Source of the DNA: a bacterium
GTDB taxonomy: Bacteria > Desulfobacterota > JAPLJL01
Assembly: GCA_028713675.1 (NCBI GenBank)
Contig: JAQTNV010000006.1
Span: forward strand, 2,199-66,198
Direction of reading: 5' to 3'
Length of the DNA stretch: 64,000 nt
The position numbers were made by a program, and so were the translations under genes. Shown in pieces: positions 24,194 through 33,019 of the stretch. Numbering within the stretch: position 1 is the stretch's first letter; every line of letters begins with the position of its first letter. The notes under the pieces are model-generated. The model ran no database searches. It saw only the letters and a list, made by a program, of their open reading frames with translations, and was not told the origin of the DNA.

Positions 24194-25219
24194 TTATGGA
24201 AGGGCGGGAGTCTCGGGAGAGAACCCGTTATTTTTTAAAACCGCCTTGGCCTTGATCATGCCCATCTTGTCGGAAAACGGTCCGGCAAATAAATATACCT
24301 TTTTGCCGGATTTTTTCTTGCTTTCCACCCGGGTATCAGTGCCTTCCTCTTTCAGCATTTTAGTGGTTTTCACCGCCTCGGTCAATTTCGAGAACGGTCC
24401 GATCCAGACCTGGGATTTACCCTCCGGTCCGGGGTTGATGGAAGTTTCGAGTTTATGAGCCACTTTCATCTTCAGGGATTCCGCCTTCGCTTCCCCTTCA
24501 GTGAATTCCTTTTCCATCACCAGGAAATATTCCTTTTTCCCTCCCTGCGTTTCTTTTTCTTCGAAAGCGGTCTCGAATCCCAGTTCCTTGACCCGGTTCA
24601 TATCTTTAAGCATGGATTTCAAATCAGGGTATTCGCCGATTTGCAGCCTGAGTTGACCCGGTTTTTTTCCGGCCGGGACTTTGGCCGCCTCTTCCGTTTT
24701 CGGCGGAGTCGTGATCGCGACGGCTTCCGATTCGGCCTTGACCGGGGCGGGTTTAGTTTCCTCCGCTTTTCCCGGGGCAATTTCAGCCGTTTCGGTTTTC
24801 TTGGGCTCGGCCTTGGCTTCTTTCTCTTTCCCGGAAGCGGTTTTAGCCTCCAGCGCGTTTTTCTCCGGGGATGTTTTGGACTTGGGAACCGCGGCCTCCG
24901 CCTTGGGTTGGGATTCGGCGGTTTTAACCGGCGGCTTGGCCTCCGGGGCTGATTTCTCAGTCAAATCCTGTGAAGGCAAGAGAGAGGGTTCCGAGCCAAC
25001 TCCGGACGGGTTCGCTCCAGCCGGCATATTCTCTTCGGCGTTAAATGCGGATTCCGGAACCCGGGCGTTTTGAACCGGCGGTTTTTTATCCGGAGCGGCG
25101 GTCTCGTTATGATGGAAGATAGAATAAGAAATAATGGTGCTCAGAATAAACATCACGGCCCCGATCAGGATCAGGGCTTTCCGGGATATACCTCCCGTAT
25201 TTGTTCCCACTTCAGGCAA
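24194..25219 (-). CDS. SPOR-domain membrane protein with long charged linker
   Basis: The 341-residue protein has one N-terminal membrane helix (ALILIGAVMFILSTIISYSI, residues 15-34). A low-complexity Ala/Lys/Glu/Pro linker follows (about 40-205), then two SPOR-like segments (QLRLQIGEYPD at about 190 and SQVWIGPFSKLTEAVKTTKM at about 270). SPOR domains bind denuded peptidoglycan glycans, usually at division sites. The start is a TTG with GAGG six bases upstream; no ATG lies before the membrane helix. It may be involved in cell division or envelope turnover. Confidence 0.8.
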   Translation of the reverse strand: MPEVGTNTGGISRKALILIGAVMFILSTIISYSIFHHNETAAPDKKPPVQNARVPESAFNAEENMPAGANPSGVGSEPSLLPSQDLTEKSAPEAKPPVKTAESQPKAEAAVPKSKTSPEKNALEAKTASGKEKEAKAEPKKTETAEIAPGKAEETKPAPVKAESEAVAITTPPKTEEAAKVPAGKKPGQLRLQIGEYPDLKSMLKDMNRVKELGFETAFEEKETQGGKKEYFLVMEKEFTEGEAKAESLKMKVAHKLETSINPGPEGKSQVWIGPFSKLTEAVKTTKMLKEEGTDTRVESKKKSGKKVYLFAGPFSDKMGMIKAKAVLKNNGFSPETPALP

Positions 25220-25350
25220 TGGTTTCCTCGGTTTCCCCTATTTTCTCAAATCCACATTTTTAATCAATTAAAATCAGAGATTGCTTATTAATTCTTGCTT
25301 CTCCCGGCTTTTTTACCTTCCACCTTTGACCTTTCACCTTTAACCTTCTT

Positions 25351-26826
25351 TTAAATGACCGCCGCCTTGATCATCTCGGTGGAGCCGGGGTGATCCGGAT
25401 CCCCGGCGGTAATCACGATCCGGCTGCCGGGTCTGGCGAGGCCGAGTTCCAGCACCACCCTCCGGGCAATTTCGACAATGTTGCCGGTGAGGTTTGCTTC
25501 ATTGACCAATACCGGGATCACCCCGAAGCTGATCGCCAGCTGACGAATAGTCTTCTCGTTGCGGCTCAAGGCCAGAATCGGCATAAAGGTTCGAAAACGG
25601 GAGATCAAACGCGGGGTTCTTCCGGATCGGGTCGGGACCACGAAAAGCCGGGCCCCCAGATCCTGCGCCATTACCGCCGCCGCATGGCTCACCGATTCCG
25701 GGATGGAATTCTCCGCCGAGAGCGCGGAATCCTCCCAGCCTCCCTCCCCCGGAACAAACCCGGGCCGGGCCAGGGCCCAGCTGAACAATTCCTTCCCCCC
25801 GCCCGATCGGCCCTGGAGTGACTTCTCAATGGAGTCGGCGATCCGCGCCATCATTTTTACCGCTTCCACCGGATAGTTGCCGACCGTGGTTTCATCCGAA
25901 AGCATGACCGCGTCGGTCCCGTCGATGATAGCGTTGGCCACGTCGGAAACCTCGGCCCGGGTCGGGCGGGGATTCTCCATCATCGAACGGAGCATCTGGG
26001 TGGCCGTGATCACCGGCTTGCCGGCCTGGCGGGATTGGGAAATCAGGCTCTTCTGGACGATGGGAACCTCCTCGAGCGGGATTTCCACCCCCAGGTCGCC
26101 CCGGGCTACCATCAACCCGTCGGCGGAATTCAAGATCCACTTGATCCGACCCACCGCCTCTGGCCGCTCGATCTTGGCGATCACGGGAATATCCGACCCC
26201 ATCTCCCGCAGGAGACGCTTGGCTTCATTGACATCATCGGGACCCCGGACAAAAGAAAGGGCGAAATAATCCAAGCCGGTCTTCACCCCGAATTCGAGGT
26301 CCTCCCGGCCCCGGCCTTCCAGAGGGTCGATCTGCAGGGCGGAACCGGGCAGGTTGATCCCCTTGCCCGAGGAAAGAACTCCCCCCACGGTCACCTGGCA
26401 AATCACCTTGTCGGGTTCGACTTCCATGACCTTGAGCGCGATCATCCCGTCGGCCAGCAGGATGGGATCATTCGGGTTCAGTGATTCGAAAAAGCGGCTG
26501 TCGCGGACGGGGATTTCCCGCGGGGAGGAGGATCGGGACTGGCGGGTCAGGATAACCTCCGCTCCCAGGACCAGGTCAATCGTTTTACCCTCGATCTCGC
26601 CGACCCGGAACTTGGGGCCGGAAATATCCCCGAACACTGCCACCGGCCGGCCCACTTTCGCCACGGTTTCCCGAGACAGCCTGACCATTTCCGTCTGGGA
26701 TTCCCTGGTTCCATGGGCCAGGTTAATCCGGATCGCGTCCGCACCCGCCTCCAGAATCTGGGTCAGCACCTCCGGGGAATTGGACTTGGGACCTAGAGTA
26801 ATGATGATTTTGGTGAAGCGAGTCAT
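25351..26826 (-). CDS. pyk: Pyruvate kinase, probably potassium-independent type
   Basis: The 491-residue enzyme would transfer phosphate from phosphoenolpyruvate to ADP in the last step of glycolysis. The active-site signature is VIAKIERPEAVGRIKWIL with the catalytic Lys, followed by LMVARGDLGVEIPLEEVP. Two positions are notable. In the N-terminal motif RxNxSHG the Ser is Ala37 (RINLAHG), and the segment GDISGPKFRVG has Lys72 where potassium-dependent enzymes carry Glu (Glu117 in muscle enzyme numbering). Both changes fit loss of the monovalent-cation site. It appears to be a single gene with RmuC upstream. Confidence 0.93.
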   Translation of the reverse strand: MTRFTKIIITLGPKSNSPEVLTQILEAGADAIRINLAHGTRESQTEMVRLSRETVAKVGRPVAVFGDISGPKFRVGEIEGKTIDLVLGAEVILTRQSRSSSPREIPVRDSRFFESLNPNDPILLADGMIALKVMEVEPDKVICQVTVGGVLSSGKGINLPGSALQIDPLEGRGREDLEFGVKTGLDYFALSFVRGPDDVNEAKRLLREMGSDIPVIAKIERPEAVGRIKWILNSADGLMVARGDLGVEIPLEEVPIVQKSLISQSRQAGKPVITATQMLRSMMENPRPTRAEVSDVANAIIDGTDAVMLSDETTVGNYPVEAVKMMARIADSIEKSLQGRSGGGKELFSWALARPGFVPGEGGWEDSALSAENSIPESVSHAAAVMAQDLGARLFVVPTRSGRTPRLISRFRTFMPILALSRNEKTIRQLAISFGVIPVLVNEANLTGNIVEIARRVVLELGLARPGSRIVITAGDPDHPGSTEMIKAAVI

Positions 26827-26944
26827 CTGACTGAGAGTATATTATTATTTTTAATTGATCAAGAAAATTCAGTTAATATTGATTATACGCCTAAGACATC
26901 GTTGCGCCTGATTTCAGATTCGAAGTGCCAATTTTTATGATCGA

Positions 26945-28285
26945 CTATTCTTTTTTGACAGGATCCGGAAGCTCGCGGAGGGAGGATTCCAGCGGTTCGA
27001 TTTCCTGGAGATCTTTTTCCGGAGCCGCGGCTCCCAATTCCTTCAGTCTCCGGGCCCCGGGAACCACCCGGCTTTCCCAGGATCCCTGGGCGGAGTTAAA
27101 GGCCTTCATCGCCTTGCTGAGACCGTCACGGATTCCGTCCAGGTGCTCGGCAAACTTCACCACCCGGTCGAAAAGATCCGCCCCGGCCTCCCAGATTTTC
27201 CGGGAATTCTCGGCCACCTGCTGCTGCTGCCAGGTCAAAGCCACCGTCCGCAAAAGGGAAATCAGGGTGGTGGGGGTGGCCAGGATCACCCGGCTGATCA
27301 TCCCGTCCTCGATCAGGGCACGGTCCTGTTCCAGGGCCGCGCTGAAATAAGATTCCCCCGGCAGGAACAGGACCACGAAATCGGGGGTGGGATTGAACTG
27401 GTTCCAGTAGGCCTTGGAACCCAGGGCTTTCATATGATCCCGCACCGCCTGGGAATGACGGGCGATCTGGGCTTTTCTTTTTTCCTCACTGTCGGCTTCC
27501 ATGGCTTCCAGGTAAGCCTTAAGGGGAACCTTGGCGTCCACCACCACGGTCCTTCCCCCGGGAAGCTTCACGATCAAATCCGGGCGCTTGCGGCCTTCCT
27601 CGCTGTCCACCGAAGGCTGTTCGGCAAAATCACAGTACTGCGACATCCCCGCCACTTCCACCACCCTTTTCAGGGTGATCTCCCCCCAGCGGCCCCGCAC
27701 CTGGGGCGTTTTCAGGGCCGAGACCAGGGCGCCGGTTTCCTTCTGGAGCTGTTCGTTGGATTTGCCGATATCCTCCAACTGTTTTTTCAGGCCTCCGTAG
27801 GCCTGCTGGCGGGCGTTTTCAAGTTCGCGGATCTGGGTTTCATACCGGGTCAGGGTTTCCTTCAGGGGTTTGATCATCCCTTCCACGGCCTCCTGGCGCT
27901 TCCCCAGGTCTCCCTTCGCGTCGGCCAGCACTTTTTCCAGCGTATTCCTGGACAGTTCGAGGAAAAGCTGGTTATTGCTCTTCAGGGCTTCCGCCGAAAG
28001 GGCGCTAAAAGTGTCGGTCAGCCGCCGGGTGGCTTCCTCCAGAAGTTTTTTCTGGTCCTCGATATTTTTAAACGCTTCCGCCAGCCGGGTTTCGGCGGTT
28101 ACCCGGCCGGTCCTTTCCGTATCAAGATTCGCCTGGAGCTGGGCGATCGCGGCTTCCCGGGCCTGTACCTGGCCGCGCAATTCGTTCACCGTGCCTTCTA
28201 GAGATGCCCTCTGTGACCGCAAAAGGAGCCAGACGAGTACGCCCCCCAAAATAACGCCCGCGATTATTAATAAAGATTGAATCAT
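26945..28285 (-). CDS. rmuC: DNA recombination protein RmuC
   Basis: The 446-residue protein has an N-terminal membrane anchor (LLIIAGVILGGVLVWLLL) and a long coiled coil from about 23 to 180. A nuclease-like RmuC domain follows, with KTPQVRGRWGEITLKRVVE, RPDLIVKLPG and VVVDAKVPLKAYLEA. The Asp-Leu and Asp-Ala-Lys motifs match the PD-(D/E)XK-type core. RmuC proteins limit inversion at short inverted repeats in E. coli, which is worth noting in a region this rich in palindromic repeats. Its ATG start gives a normal length for the family. Confidence 0.93.
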   Translation of the reverse strand: MIQSLLIIAGVILGGVLVWLLLRSQRASLEGTVNELRGQVQAREAAIAQLQANLDTERTGRVTAETRLAEAFKNIEDQKKLLEEATRRLTDTFSALSAEALKSNNQLFLELSRNTLEKVLADAKGDLGKRQEAVEGMIKPLKETLTRYETQIRELENARQQAYGGLKKQLEDIGKSNEQLQKETGALVSALKTPQVRGRWGEITLKRVVEVAGMSQYCDFAEQPSVDSEEGRKRPDLIVKLPGGRTVVVDAKVPLKAYLEAMEADSEEKRKAQIARHSQAVRDHMKALGSKAYWNQFNPTPDFVVLFLPGESYFSAALEQDRALIEDGMISRVILATPTTLISLLRTVALTWQQQQVAENSRKIWEAGADLFDRVVKFAEHLDGIRDGLSKAMKAFNSAQGSWESRVVPGARRLKELGAAAPEKDLQEIEPLESSLRELPDPVKKE

Positions 28286-28386
28286 CCTGGTTTTTCTGGT
28301 TTGTTTAGTTTACTTGGTTCATTTCGTTGGTAACAACCCAACCACCAAAAACGCAGGCTAAAGCCTGCGGCTACAACTTTTTACTA

Positions 28387-28764
28387 TTACTTATTGCTGA
28401 TCAACGGCAGAACCTTTTCCACCCGGAAATACACCAGATACCTGGCCCCGGTTGAACTTTTGCCCCGGAAATCCTTCTTGCGGCGCAATCTCTCGATCAG
28501 GGGGCTGTTTTTCTCTTCCCCGATCCATTTTAAATACAATCTTTTCCCTTTGTACCCGGGCCCGTTTTCCATGAAAAGATAAGCCGCGGAGGGGTTGCCC
28601 AGAAGGTTCTTATGGGTCAACCGATCGGCCATGATGAAAGCCAGGATTTTCTCATTAATAAAATGAGGGCGGGAATAGACCGCCACGTTGACCGTTCCCT
28701 TTTCATCAGCGGTAGCCAGGATTCCTCTACCTTCTGTTTTTTCAAAGTAATCAAATATTTCCAT
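28387..28764 (-). CDS. Pyridoxamine 5'-phosphate oxidase-like FMN-binding protein
   Basis: This small protein of 125 residues has the split-barrel fold of the PNPOx-like family. ILATADEKGTVNVAVYSRPH near the start and the following IMADRLTHKNLLGNPSAAYL are typical of the FMN-binding and dimerisation strands. It is too short to be PdxH itself, so it is probably a flavin-dependent reductase or heme/flavin-binding stress protein. The start has a GGGAG site. Neighbours do not indicate a pathway. Confidence 0.8.
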   Translation of the reverse strand: MEIFDYFEKTEGRGILATADEKGTVNVAVYSRPHFINEKILAFIMADRLTHKNLLGNPSAAYLFMENGPGYKGKRLYLKWIGEEKNSPLIERLRRKKDFRGKSSTGARYLVYFRVEKVLPLISNK

Positions 28765-28833
28765 GTTTAATTCTCCCGATTAGCTTTAACTAATTATTGG
28801 ATAAGTATTTTTGATAATTTCCCGGAACCCTGG

Positions 28834-29055
28834 TTACTTCCCGGATCCTTTCTTCCCAAACCCTTTCCCGAATTTATCCGAGTGAAGTTGCCCGCCGGTG
28901 GCCCAATTACTGCGGTCATATTCTTCGATCAGAACAGTCACCCATTCCGGCTTTACGTCCAATTCCCTGGCCACAATATCGGTAATGGCTTTAGCCAGTT
29001 TTCTTTTCTTCGTCACTGGTCGGCCTTTGGCCATTTTTACGGTCACAATCGGCAC
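28834..29055 (-). CDS. 4-oxalocrotonate tautomerase-family protein
   Basis: This 73-residue protein begins Met-Pro-Ile-Val, so removal of Met exposes the catalytic Pro1 of the tautomerase superfamily. The following segment KRKLAKAITDIVARELDVKP and the closing VLIEEYDRSNWATGG fit 4-OT small subunits, including a C-terminal aromatic region. The start is GTG, six bases after an AGGAGG. The tail FGKGFGKKGSGK is an unusual Gly/Lys extension. The physiological substrate is unknown; small 4-OT paralogues are widespread. Confidence 0.88.
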   Translation of the reverse strand: MPIVTVKMAKGRPVTKKRKLAKAITDIVARELDVKPEWVTVLIEEYDRSNWATGGQLHSDKFGKGFGKKGSGK

Positions 29056-29105
29056 TTCATCCTCCTACATTTGATCTATGAATAGCATAGGGCATAGGGT
29101 AAAAA

Positions 29106-29140
29106 GCATGGGGCATGGGGCATGGGGCATGGAGCATGGT
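29106..29140. repeat. Tandem repeat, 7-bp unit GCATGGG x5
   Basis: Five copies lie at 29106-29140, the last two ending GCATGGA and GCATGGT. A related irregular run, with TGGACACTATGGACACTG, follows at about 29212-29240. Both lie between the tautomerase and DUF4405-like genes. Confidence 0.9.
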
Positions 29141-29255
29141 GTTAATAATCATCTGGCCTGTCGTGTCGTTTTGTTCTTTGTATTGAAGCATTCAATCTTG
29201 TTTTGACACGATGGACTCAATGGACACTATGGACACTGTAGACGCTACGAACGCC

Positions 29256-29501
29256 TTACGACCCTTCCCCTTTGACCTTTGGCCCTTCATTATTTGCTTT
29301 TAAAAAATTGGCTTTGACCCATCCCCAATTTAGAATCAAATGAATAACGGCGAAAATCAGGAGCAGGACCCCTCCTAACTTATGAATGAGGGGTAACAAA
29401 TCCGCATCAATAATTATCTGCCCAATCCCGGTCAAGGCCTGGAAAATGAAAGCAAGAAAGAGAAGCAGATTAACGATTTTCAGTGCTTTAACCTTTTTCA
29501 T
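29256..29501 (-). CDS. Two-helix DUF4405-like membrane protein
   Basis: The 81-residue product has two hydrophobic helices (about residues 9-27 and 36-58). Histidines occur at LIHKLGG and VIHLILNW, the second followed by Asn-Trp. This arrangement is seen in the DUF4405 family, which is related to cytochrome b-type heme-binding helices. It could bind heme or a quinone, but no redox partner is adjacent. The start is an ATG with an AAGGGAAC-like site. The C-terminal EGPKVKGEGS is encoded by repeat-like DNA. Confidence 0.65.
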   Translation of the reverse strand: MKKVKALKIVNLLLFLAFIFQALTGIGQIIIDADLLPLIHKLGGVLLLIFAVIHLILNWGWVKANFLKANNEGPKVKGEGS

Positions 29502-29702
29502 TCAAGTTCCCTTTCTGAATCTGGTGACAAGAACGATTTCAATTTTTCCGCAGGCTTCCCTCGGCCACAATGCCTCGGGATCTGAACGAAAAGCCTGCGG
29601 CTACCGGCCCTCTGCTACTGGTTACTGGCTACTGTTTAAATCATTCTACTTAATTTCCAAATTACGATCTACCCTTGGGAAAAAGAACGTAGTATTTTTA
29701 AA

Positions 29703-30482
29703 ATGATGACGAAGAAGCCGCGCACTATCCCCGCCTCCAGGTTTTTCCCGCTGTTGATTATTTTTATTCTCTGGGAACTCGGCGCGTACTTTTCCCTGTT
29801 TTCCCCTGAGGTCTTCCCTCCGCCCTCCCGGGTTTTGAAAACCGCCCTGGAACTCCTGGTCCGGGGCCTTCCCCCCGGACACGGACTGCACCTTCACGCC
29901 GTTTACAGCCTGCTCCGGGTTTCGCTCGGTTTCGTGATCGCGCTTGCCCTGGCCCTGCCGCTGGGATTCCTTGCCGGCTGGTCTCCCGGATTCCACCGCG
30001 CCCTGAACCCGATCGTCAACCTGATCCGGCCGATCCCGCCCCTGGCCTGGATCCCGGTCGCGGTCATCTGGTTCGGGATCGGACTCAAATCATCATCTTT
30101 TCTGATCGCCCTGGGGATTTTCTTTCCCGTCCTCCTGAATACCATCTCCGGGGTCCGGGGAGTAAACCCCGTTTATCTGGACGCCGCCCGCACGTTGGGA
30201 GCCGGGGAATTTTCCCTGATCACCAAGGTTCTCATCCCCGCGGCCCTGCCGATGGTCCTGACCGGCGTTCGGGTCGGACTGGGTGTGGGCTGGATGACAC
30301 TGGTCGCGGCCGAATTAACCGGGGTCAGGTCAGGTTACGGACTGGGATTTATGATTATGACCGCCCGGGACCTGGGCAGGGTGGACGCCATTCTCGCCGG
30401 GATGGCCGCCATCGGCCTGATCGGCTACCTGATGGACCGGACGATTCTTTTCCTGGAGCGGAAAACGTCTACAGCGTCCTGA
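29703..30482 (+). CDS. ABC transporter permease, SsuC/TauC-like
   Basis: The 259-residue permease has six or so membrane helices and the EAA-type loop DAARTLGAGEFSLITKVLIP at about 158-177. RPIPPLAWIPVAVIWFGIG is typical of nitrate/sulfonate/taurine/thiamine-precursor importers. The start codon is one of two consecutive ATGs (29703 or 29706) without a strong ribosome-binding site. Its natural ATPase partner is at 31866-32624, but an FAD-binding oxidoreductase gene on the other strand lies between them. No substrate-binding protein is present in the window. The 3' end overlaps that oxidoreductase gene tail-to-tail by 14 bp. Confidence 0.88.
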   Translation: MMTKKPRTIPASRFFPLLIIFILWELGAYFSLFSPEVFPPPSRVLKTALELLVRGLPPGHGLHLHAVYSLLRVSLGFVIALALALPLGFLAGWSPGFHRALNPIVNLIRPIPPLAWIPVAVIWFGIGLKSSSFLIALGIFFPVLLNTISGVRGVNPVYLDAARTLGAGEFSLITKVLIPAALPMVLTGVRVGLGVGWMTLVAAELTGVRSGYGLGFMIMTARDLGRVDAILAGMAAIGLIGYLMDRTILFLERKTSTAS

Positions 30483-31533
30483 GCACTTTATAAAGGTTGA
30501 AACTGCCTACCCCGGGGATACCGACTTTATCCCCTCTCATCATCTTCCCTCGGATGGATTCAGGCAGGGAGAGGAAGCGTTTGCCCCCCCTGACCCGAAG
30601 ACGGGGTGGGATCAGCTCCATTATCTTCCGCGCCCGGTAATTCATGGCAAAGTTCCGGCTGTAAAACTTGAAATCATTCCGGGCCTGCTCGGGTTCGTAA
30701 ACCGCGCGGGCCGCGATCCGCCCGGAGAGTACCGCCCCGTTGATCCCGAAAAGGAAGATCGGGTCCATCATCCCCGCGAGCGTCCCGGCCAGGATCTTGT
30801 CCGCCGCGAACAGGCGCGGGCTCCGGGCGCTGCCCATCGGCACATAGTTGGTGCAGTGAAACCAGTCCGGGGTCTCGAGGTTCTCGTGCCGCTTGAGGAA
30901 TTCCCGGCAGCGGTCCGCGTTCGCGCGGGGAATGTCGGAACGCTGGAAAAACATGCTGAAGAAGATCCCGTTGGTGACGGTGCTGTAGTAATAATCCCCG
31001 ACGTAGGAATCGAAATAGACGACCACCTCGGGCTCCCTTTCCATGGGCATCCGGGTGGCCCAGCCGTAGCACTTCAGGGCGGGAATGCCGAGGGAGTGGA
31101 ACATCTCCGGGAAAAGCCCGGAGGCGATGATGCTGCCCGGGGGCAGGTCCTGGTGTTTTTTGATCTGCTGGGAAAACTCGAATTTGATCCCGAGCTTCTG
31201 CGCCTCCTTATAAAGGTAAGTGTCGAAAGAGCTTTCCCGGGCCCCCCGTTCCACCGCGACCAGGTCGCTCGAGTCCAGCTCGTAGCCGTTCTCCCCGAAA
31301 TAAACCCGGAAGCTCTTGGAGGGGCGGAAGTTCTGGGAGAGATCCATCCCAATGTATCTCCAGGCGGCCGGGCCGTCGATCGCGGTGGCGTGGGTGGAAG
31401 GATGAAAGTTCCCGAGCCCGCCGATCCCGGGTGCGCCGTCGAGGATGGTCACCTCGTAATCCCGCTTGGCGAGGTCGATCCCCGCGATCATCCCCGAGAG
31501 CCCCGCGCCTAATATCTGTATTTTCTTGGCCAT
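30469..31533 (-). CDS. FAD/NAD(P)-binding oxidoreductase, geranylgeranyl-reductase-like
   Basis: The 354-residue protein opens with a dinucleotide-binding fold KIQILGAGLSGMIAGIDLAKR (GxGxxG) and ends helix 1 with VTILDGAPGIGG. The middle carries GSIIASGLFPEM. Near residue 275, DPIFLFGINGAVLSGRIAAR matches the C-terminal FAD-contacting motif of the GG-reductase/monooxygenase class. Substrate and pathway are unknown. It is transcribed from the opposite strand and separates the SsuC- and SsuB-like genes, so a link with that importer is possible but not shown. Start ATG with GAGGAGGGG. Confidence 0.75.
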   Translation of the reverse strand: MAKKIQILGAGLSGMIAGIDLAKRDYEVTILDGAPGIGGLGNFHPSTHATAIDGPAAWRYIGMDLSQNFRPSKSFRVYFGENGYELDSSDLVAVERGARESSFDTYLYKEAQKLGIKFEFSQQIKKHQDLPPGSIIASGLFPEMFHSLGIPALKCYGWATRMPMEREPEVVVYFDSYVGDYYYSTVTNGIFFSMFFQRSDIPRANADRCREFLKRHENLETPDWFHCTNYVPMGSARSPRLFAADKILAGTLAGMMDPIFLFGINGAVLSGRIAARAVYEPEQARNDFKFYSRNFAMNYRARKIMELIPPRLRVRGGKRFLSLPESIRGKMMRGDKVGIPGVGSFNLYKVLRTL

Positions 31534-31584
31534 AACCCCTCCTCGAAATCCACTGCTGAAAATAACTCCTGAAAATCCTTTTTT

Positions 31585-31790
31585 ATTCCCCCTATCCTAA
31601 AGGGGGATCACCGCCTGCAAAAACCAAAAGGAAAATACCATAATCTCCGGTTATTATAAATATCATTCCCATATAATTTATTTCTTTATACGGAGGTTCA
31701 ATATTCTACTGAGAATCCCCCTTTATCCCCCTTTTCATAAAGGGGGATTACCTTACCCCCTCTTTGTTAAAAGAGGGGCTGGGGGAGATT
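31585..31790. repeat. CCCCCTTT/AAAGGGGG palindromic repeats in a 332-bp gene-free gap
   Basis: Two inverted-repeat units occur between the FAD oxidoreductase and the SsuB-like gene. One at 31585-31612 has ATTCCCCCTATCCTAAAGGGGGAT. A longer one at 31714-31790 has AATCCCCCTTTATCCCCCTT followed by CATAAAGGGGGATTACC and a second CCCCTC...GAGGGG pair. They are of the MITE-like kind often seen in Desulfobacterota-type genomes. No ORF is present. A possible -35 TTGACA lies near 31830 upstream of the ATPase gene. Confidence 0.7.
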
Positions 31791-31865
31791 TGCAAATTTA
31801 TTTGGTGTTATTCCAAATTGCCAGCATATTGACACTGCCCCGGGTTTAATAGATTTATTTAACTG

Positions 31866-32624
31866 ATGAGTCTGATCCTGGAAAACATCTCCCAGGAATA
31901 TCCCGGCCCGGGGGGAATCCCCACCCCGGCCCTCGACGGAATCAACCTGGAGCTCAAAAACGGCCGTTTTACCACGTTGATCGGGCCTTCCGGATGCGGG
32001 AAAACCACGCTGCTCAAGATCGCGGCCGGCCTGACCCGGCCCACCGCCGGCCGGGTTCTTCTGGATGGCGAGGAGGTCTCCAACCCCACCCCGAAAATCG
32101 GTTTGGTTTTCCAGGAGTTCGCCCTCTTCCCCTGGAGAACCATTCTTCAGAACATCGAGTTCGGTCTGGAAATGCAGGGGATCAGGTCATCCGAGAGGAA
32201 AAAACAGGCCCGGGAGCTGATGAGGAAAACCGAAATTTCCGGATTTGAGAGTCATTTTCCCTCCCAGCTCTCCGAAGGCATGCAGCAGCGGGTGGCCATC
32301 GCCCGGACCCTGGCCGCGCATCCCCGGGTCATCCTGATGGACGAACCCTTCGGGGCCCTGGATTCCCAGACCCGCAATTCCATGCAGGAATTTCTGCTCA
32401 AGCTTTTCCGGGATGAACACCCCACCATCCTGTTCGTCACCCACAACATTGACGAGGCCGTTTTTTTGAGCCAAACCGTGATCGGCCTCTCCCAGCGCCC
32501 GGGGCGGATCCGGGCCGAGTTTTCAATCGACCTGGCCCACCCCCGCGAACGGACCTCCCTGGAATTCAATAACTATCGCCGCGAAATCCTGGATTTTCTC
32601 GACCGGGAAAGAAAAGCGTTATAA
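31866..32624 (+). CDS. ABC transporter ATP-binding protein, SsuB/TauB-like
   Basis: The 252-residue ATPase has Walker A GPSGCGKTT at about 40-48 and Walker B VILMDEPFGALD at about 155-166. The signature loop reads QLSEGMQQRVAIART, where the usual LSGGM has Glu in place of the first Gly. The H-loop is VTHNIDEA. It is clearly an importer subunit, whose permease is probably the plus-strand gene 1.4 kb upstream. No periplasmic binding protein lies in the window. The substrate could be a sulfonate, taurine, nitrate or an aromatic acid. Confidence 0.9.
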   Translation: MSLILENISQEYPGPGGIPTPALDGINLELKNGRFTTLIGPSGCGKTTLLKIAAGLTRPTAGRVLLDGEEVSNPTPKIGLVFQEFALFPWRTILQNIEFGLEMQGIRSSERKKQARELMRKTEISGFESHFPSQLSEGMQQRVAIARTLAAHPRVILMDEPFGALDSQTRNSMQEFLLKLFRDEHPTILFVTHNIDEAVFLSQTVIGLSQRPGRIRAEFSIDLAHPRERTSLEFNNYRREILDFLDRERKAL

Positions 32625-32708
32625 CGAGCCTTGGTTTCGGCATTTTCGGCTTGACAGGGCTGGAAAGGCAAGACTAATCTTTACCCGATTTTAAAAATGA
32701 GGTGAAAA

Positions 32709-33005
32709 ATGAACGACGAAAAAAAGGAAATGAAAATCCAGATTCAGCTGGACGAACACCTGGCCCAGGGCACTTACATAAACATGGCCGCGGTTAACCA
32801 TACCCAGACCGAGTTCATCATGGATTTTATCTTTCTCCAGCCCCAGGCTCCGCGCGGACGGGTCCAGGCTCGGATAATATCCAGCCCGATTCATACCAAG
32901 CGGCTGCTCCAGGCCCTGGAAGAAAACATCCGCAAATACGAGGACCGGTTCGGAGAAATCAAGCTTCCTCCTCCCTCCGCCGCCAAAACCGAGTTCTTCC
33001 ATTAA
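32709..33005 (+). CDS. DUF3467 protein
   Basis: The 98-residue protein contains QIQLDEHLAQGTYINMAAVN, then HTQTEFIMDFIFLQP and ARIISSPIHTKRLLQAL. This is the DUF3467 pattern, found in many bacteria, with unknown biochemical role. It starts from an ATG behind GAGGTGAAAA. It is 14 bp upstream of the polyprenyl synthase gene on the same strand, so the two are probably co-transcribed. No membrane helix or metal site is visible. Confidence 0.85.
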   Translation: MNDEKKEMKIQIQLDEHLAQGTYINMAAVNHTQTEFIMDFIFLQPQAPRGRVQARIISSPIHTKRLLQALEENIRKYEDRFGEIKLPPPSAAKTEFFH

Positions 33006-33019
33006 GATATTACCGGTAT

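Noticed and set aside
29106-29140. Possible CRISPR-like repeat array
   Set aside because: Units are 7 bp, contiguous, without spacers; no cas genes in the window.
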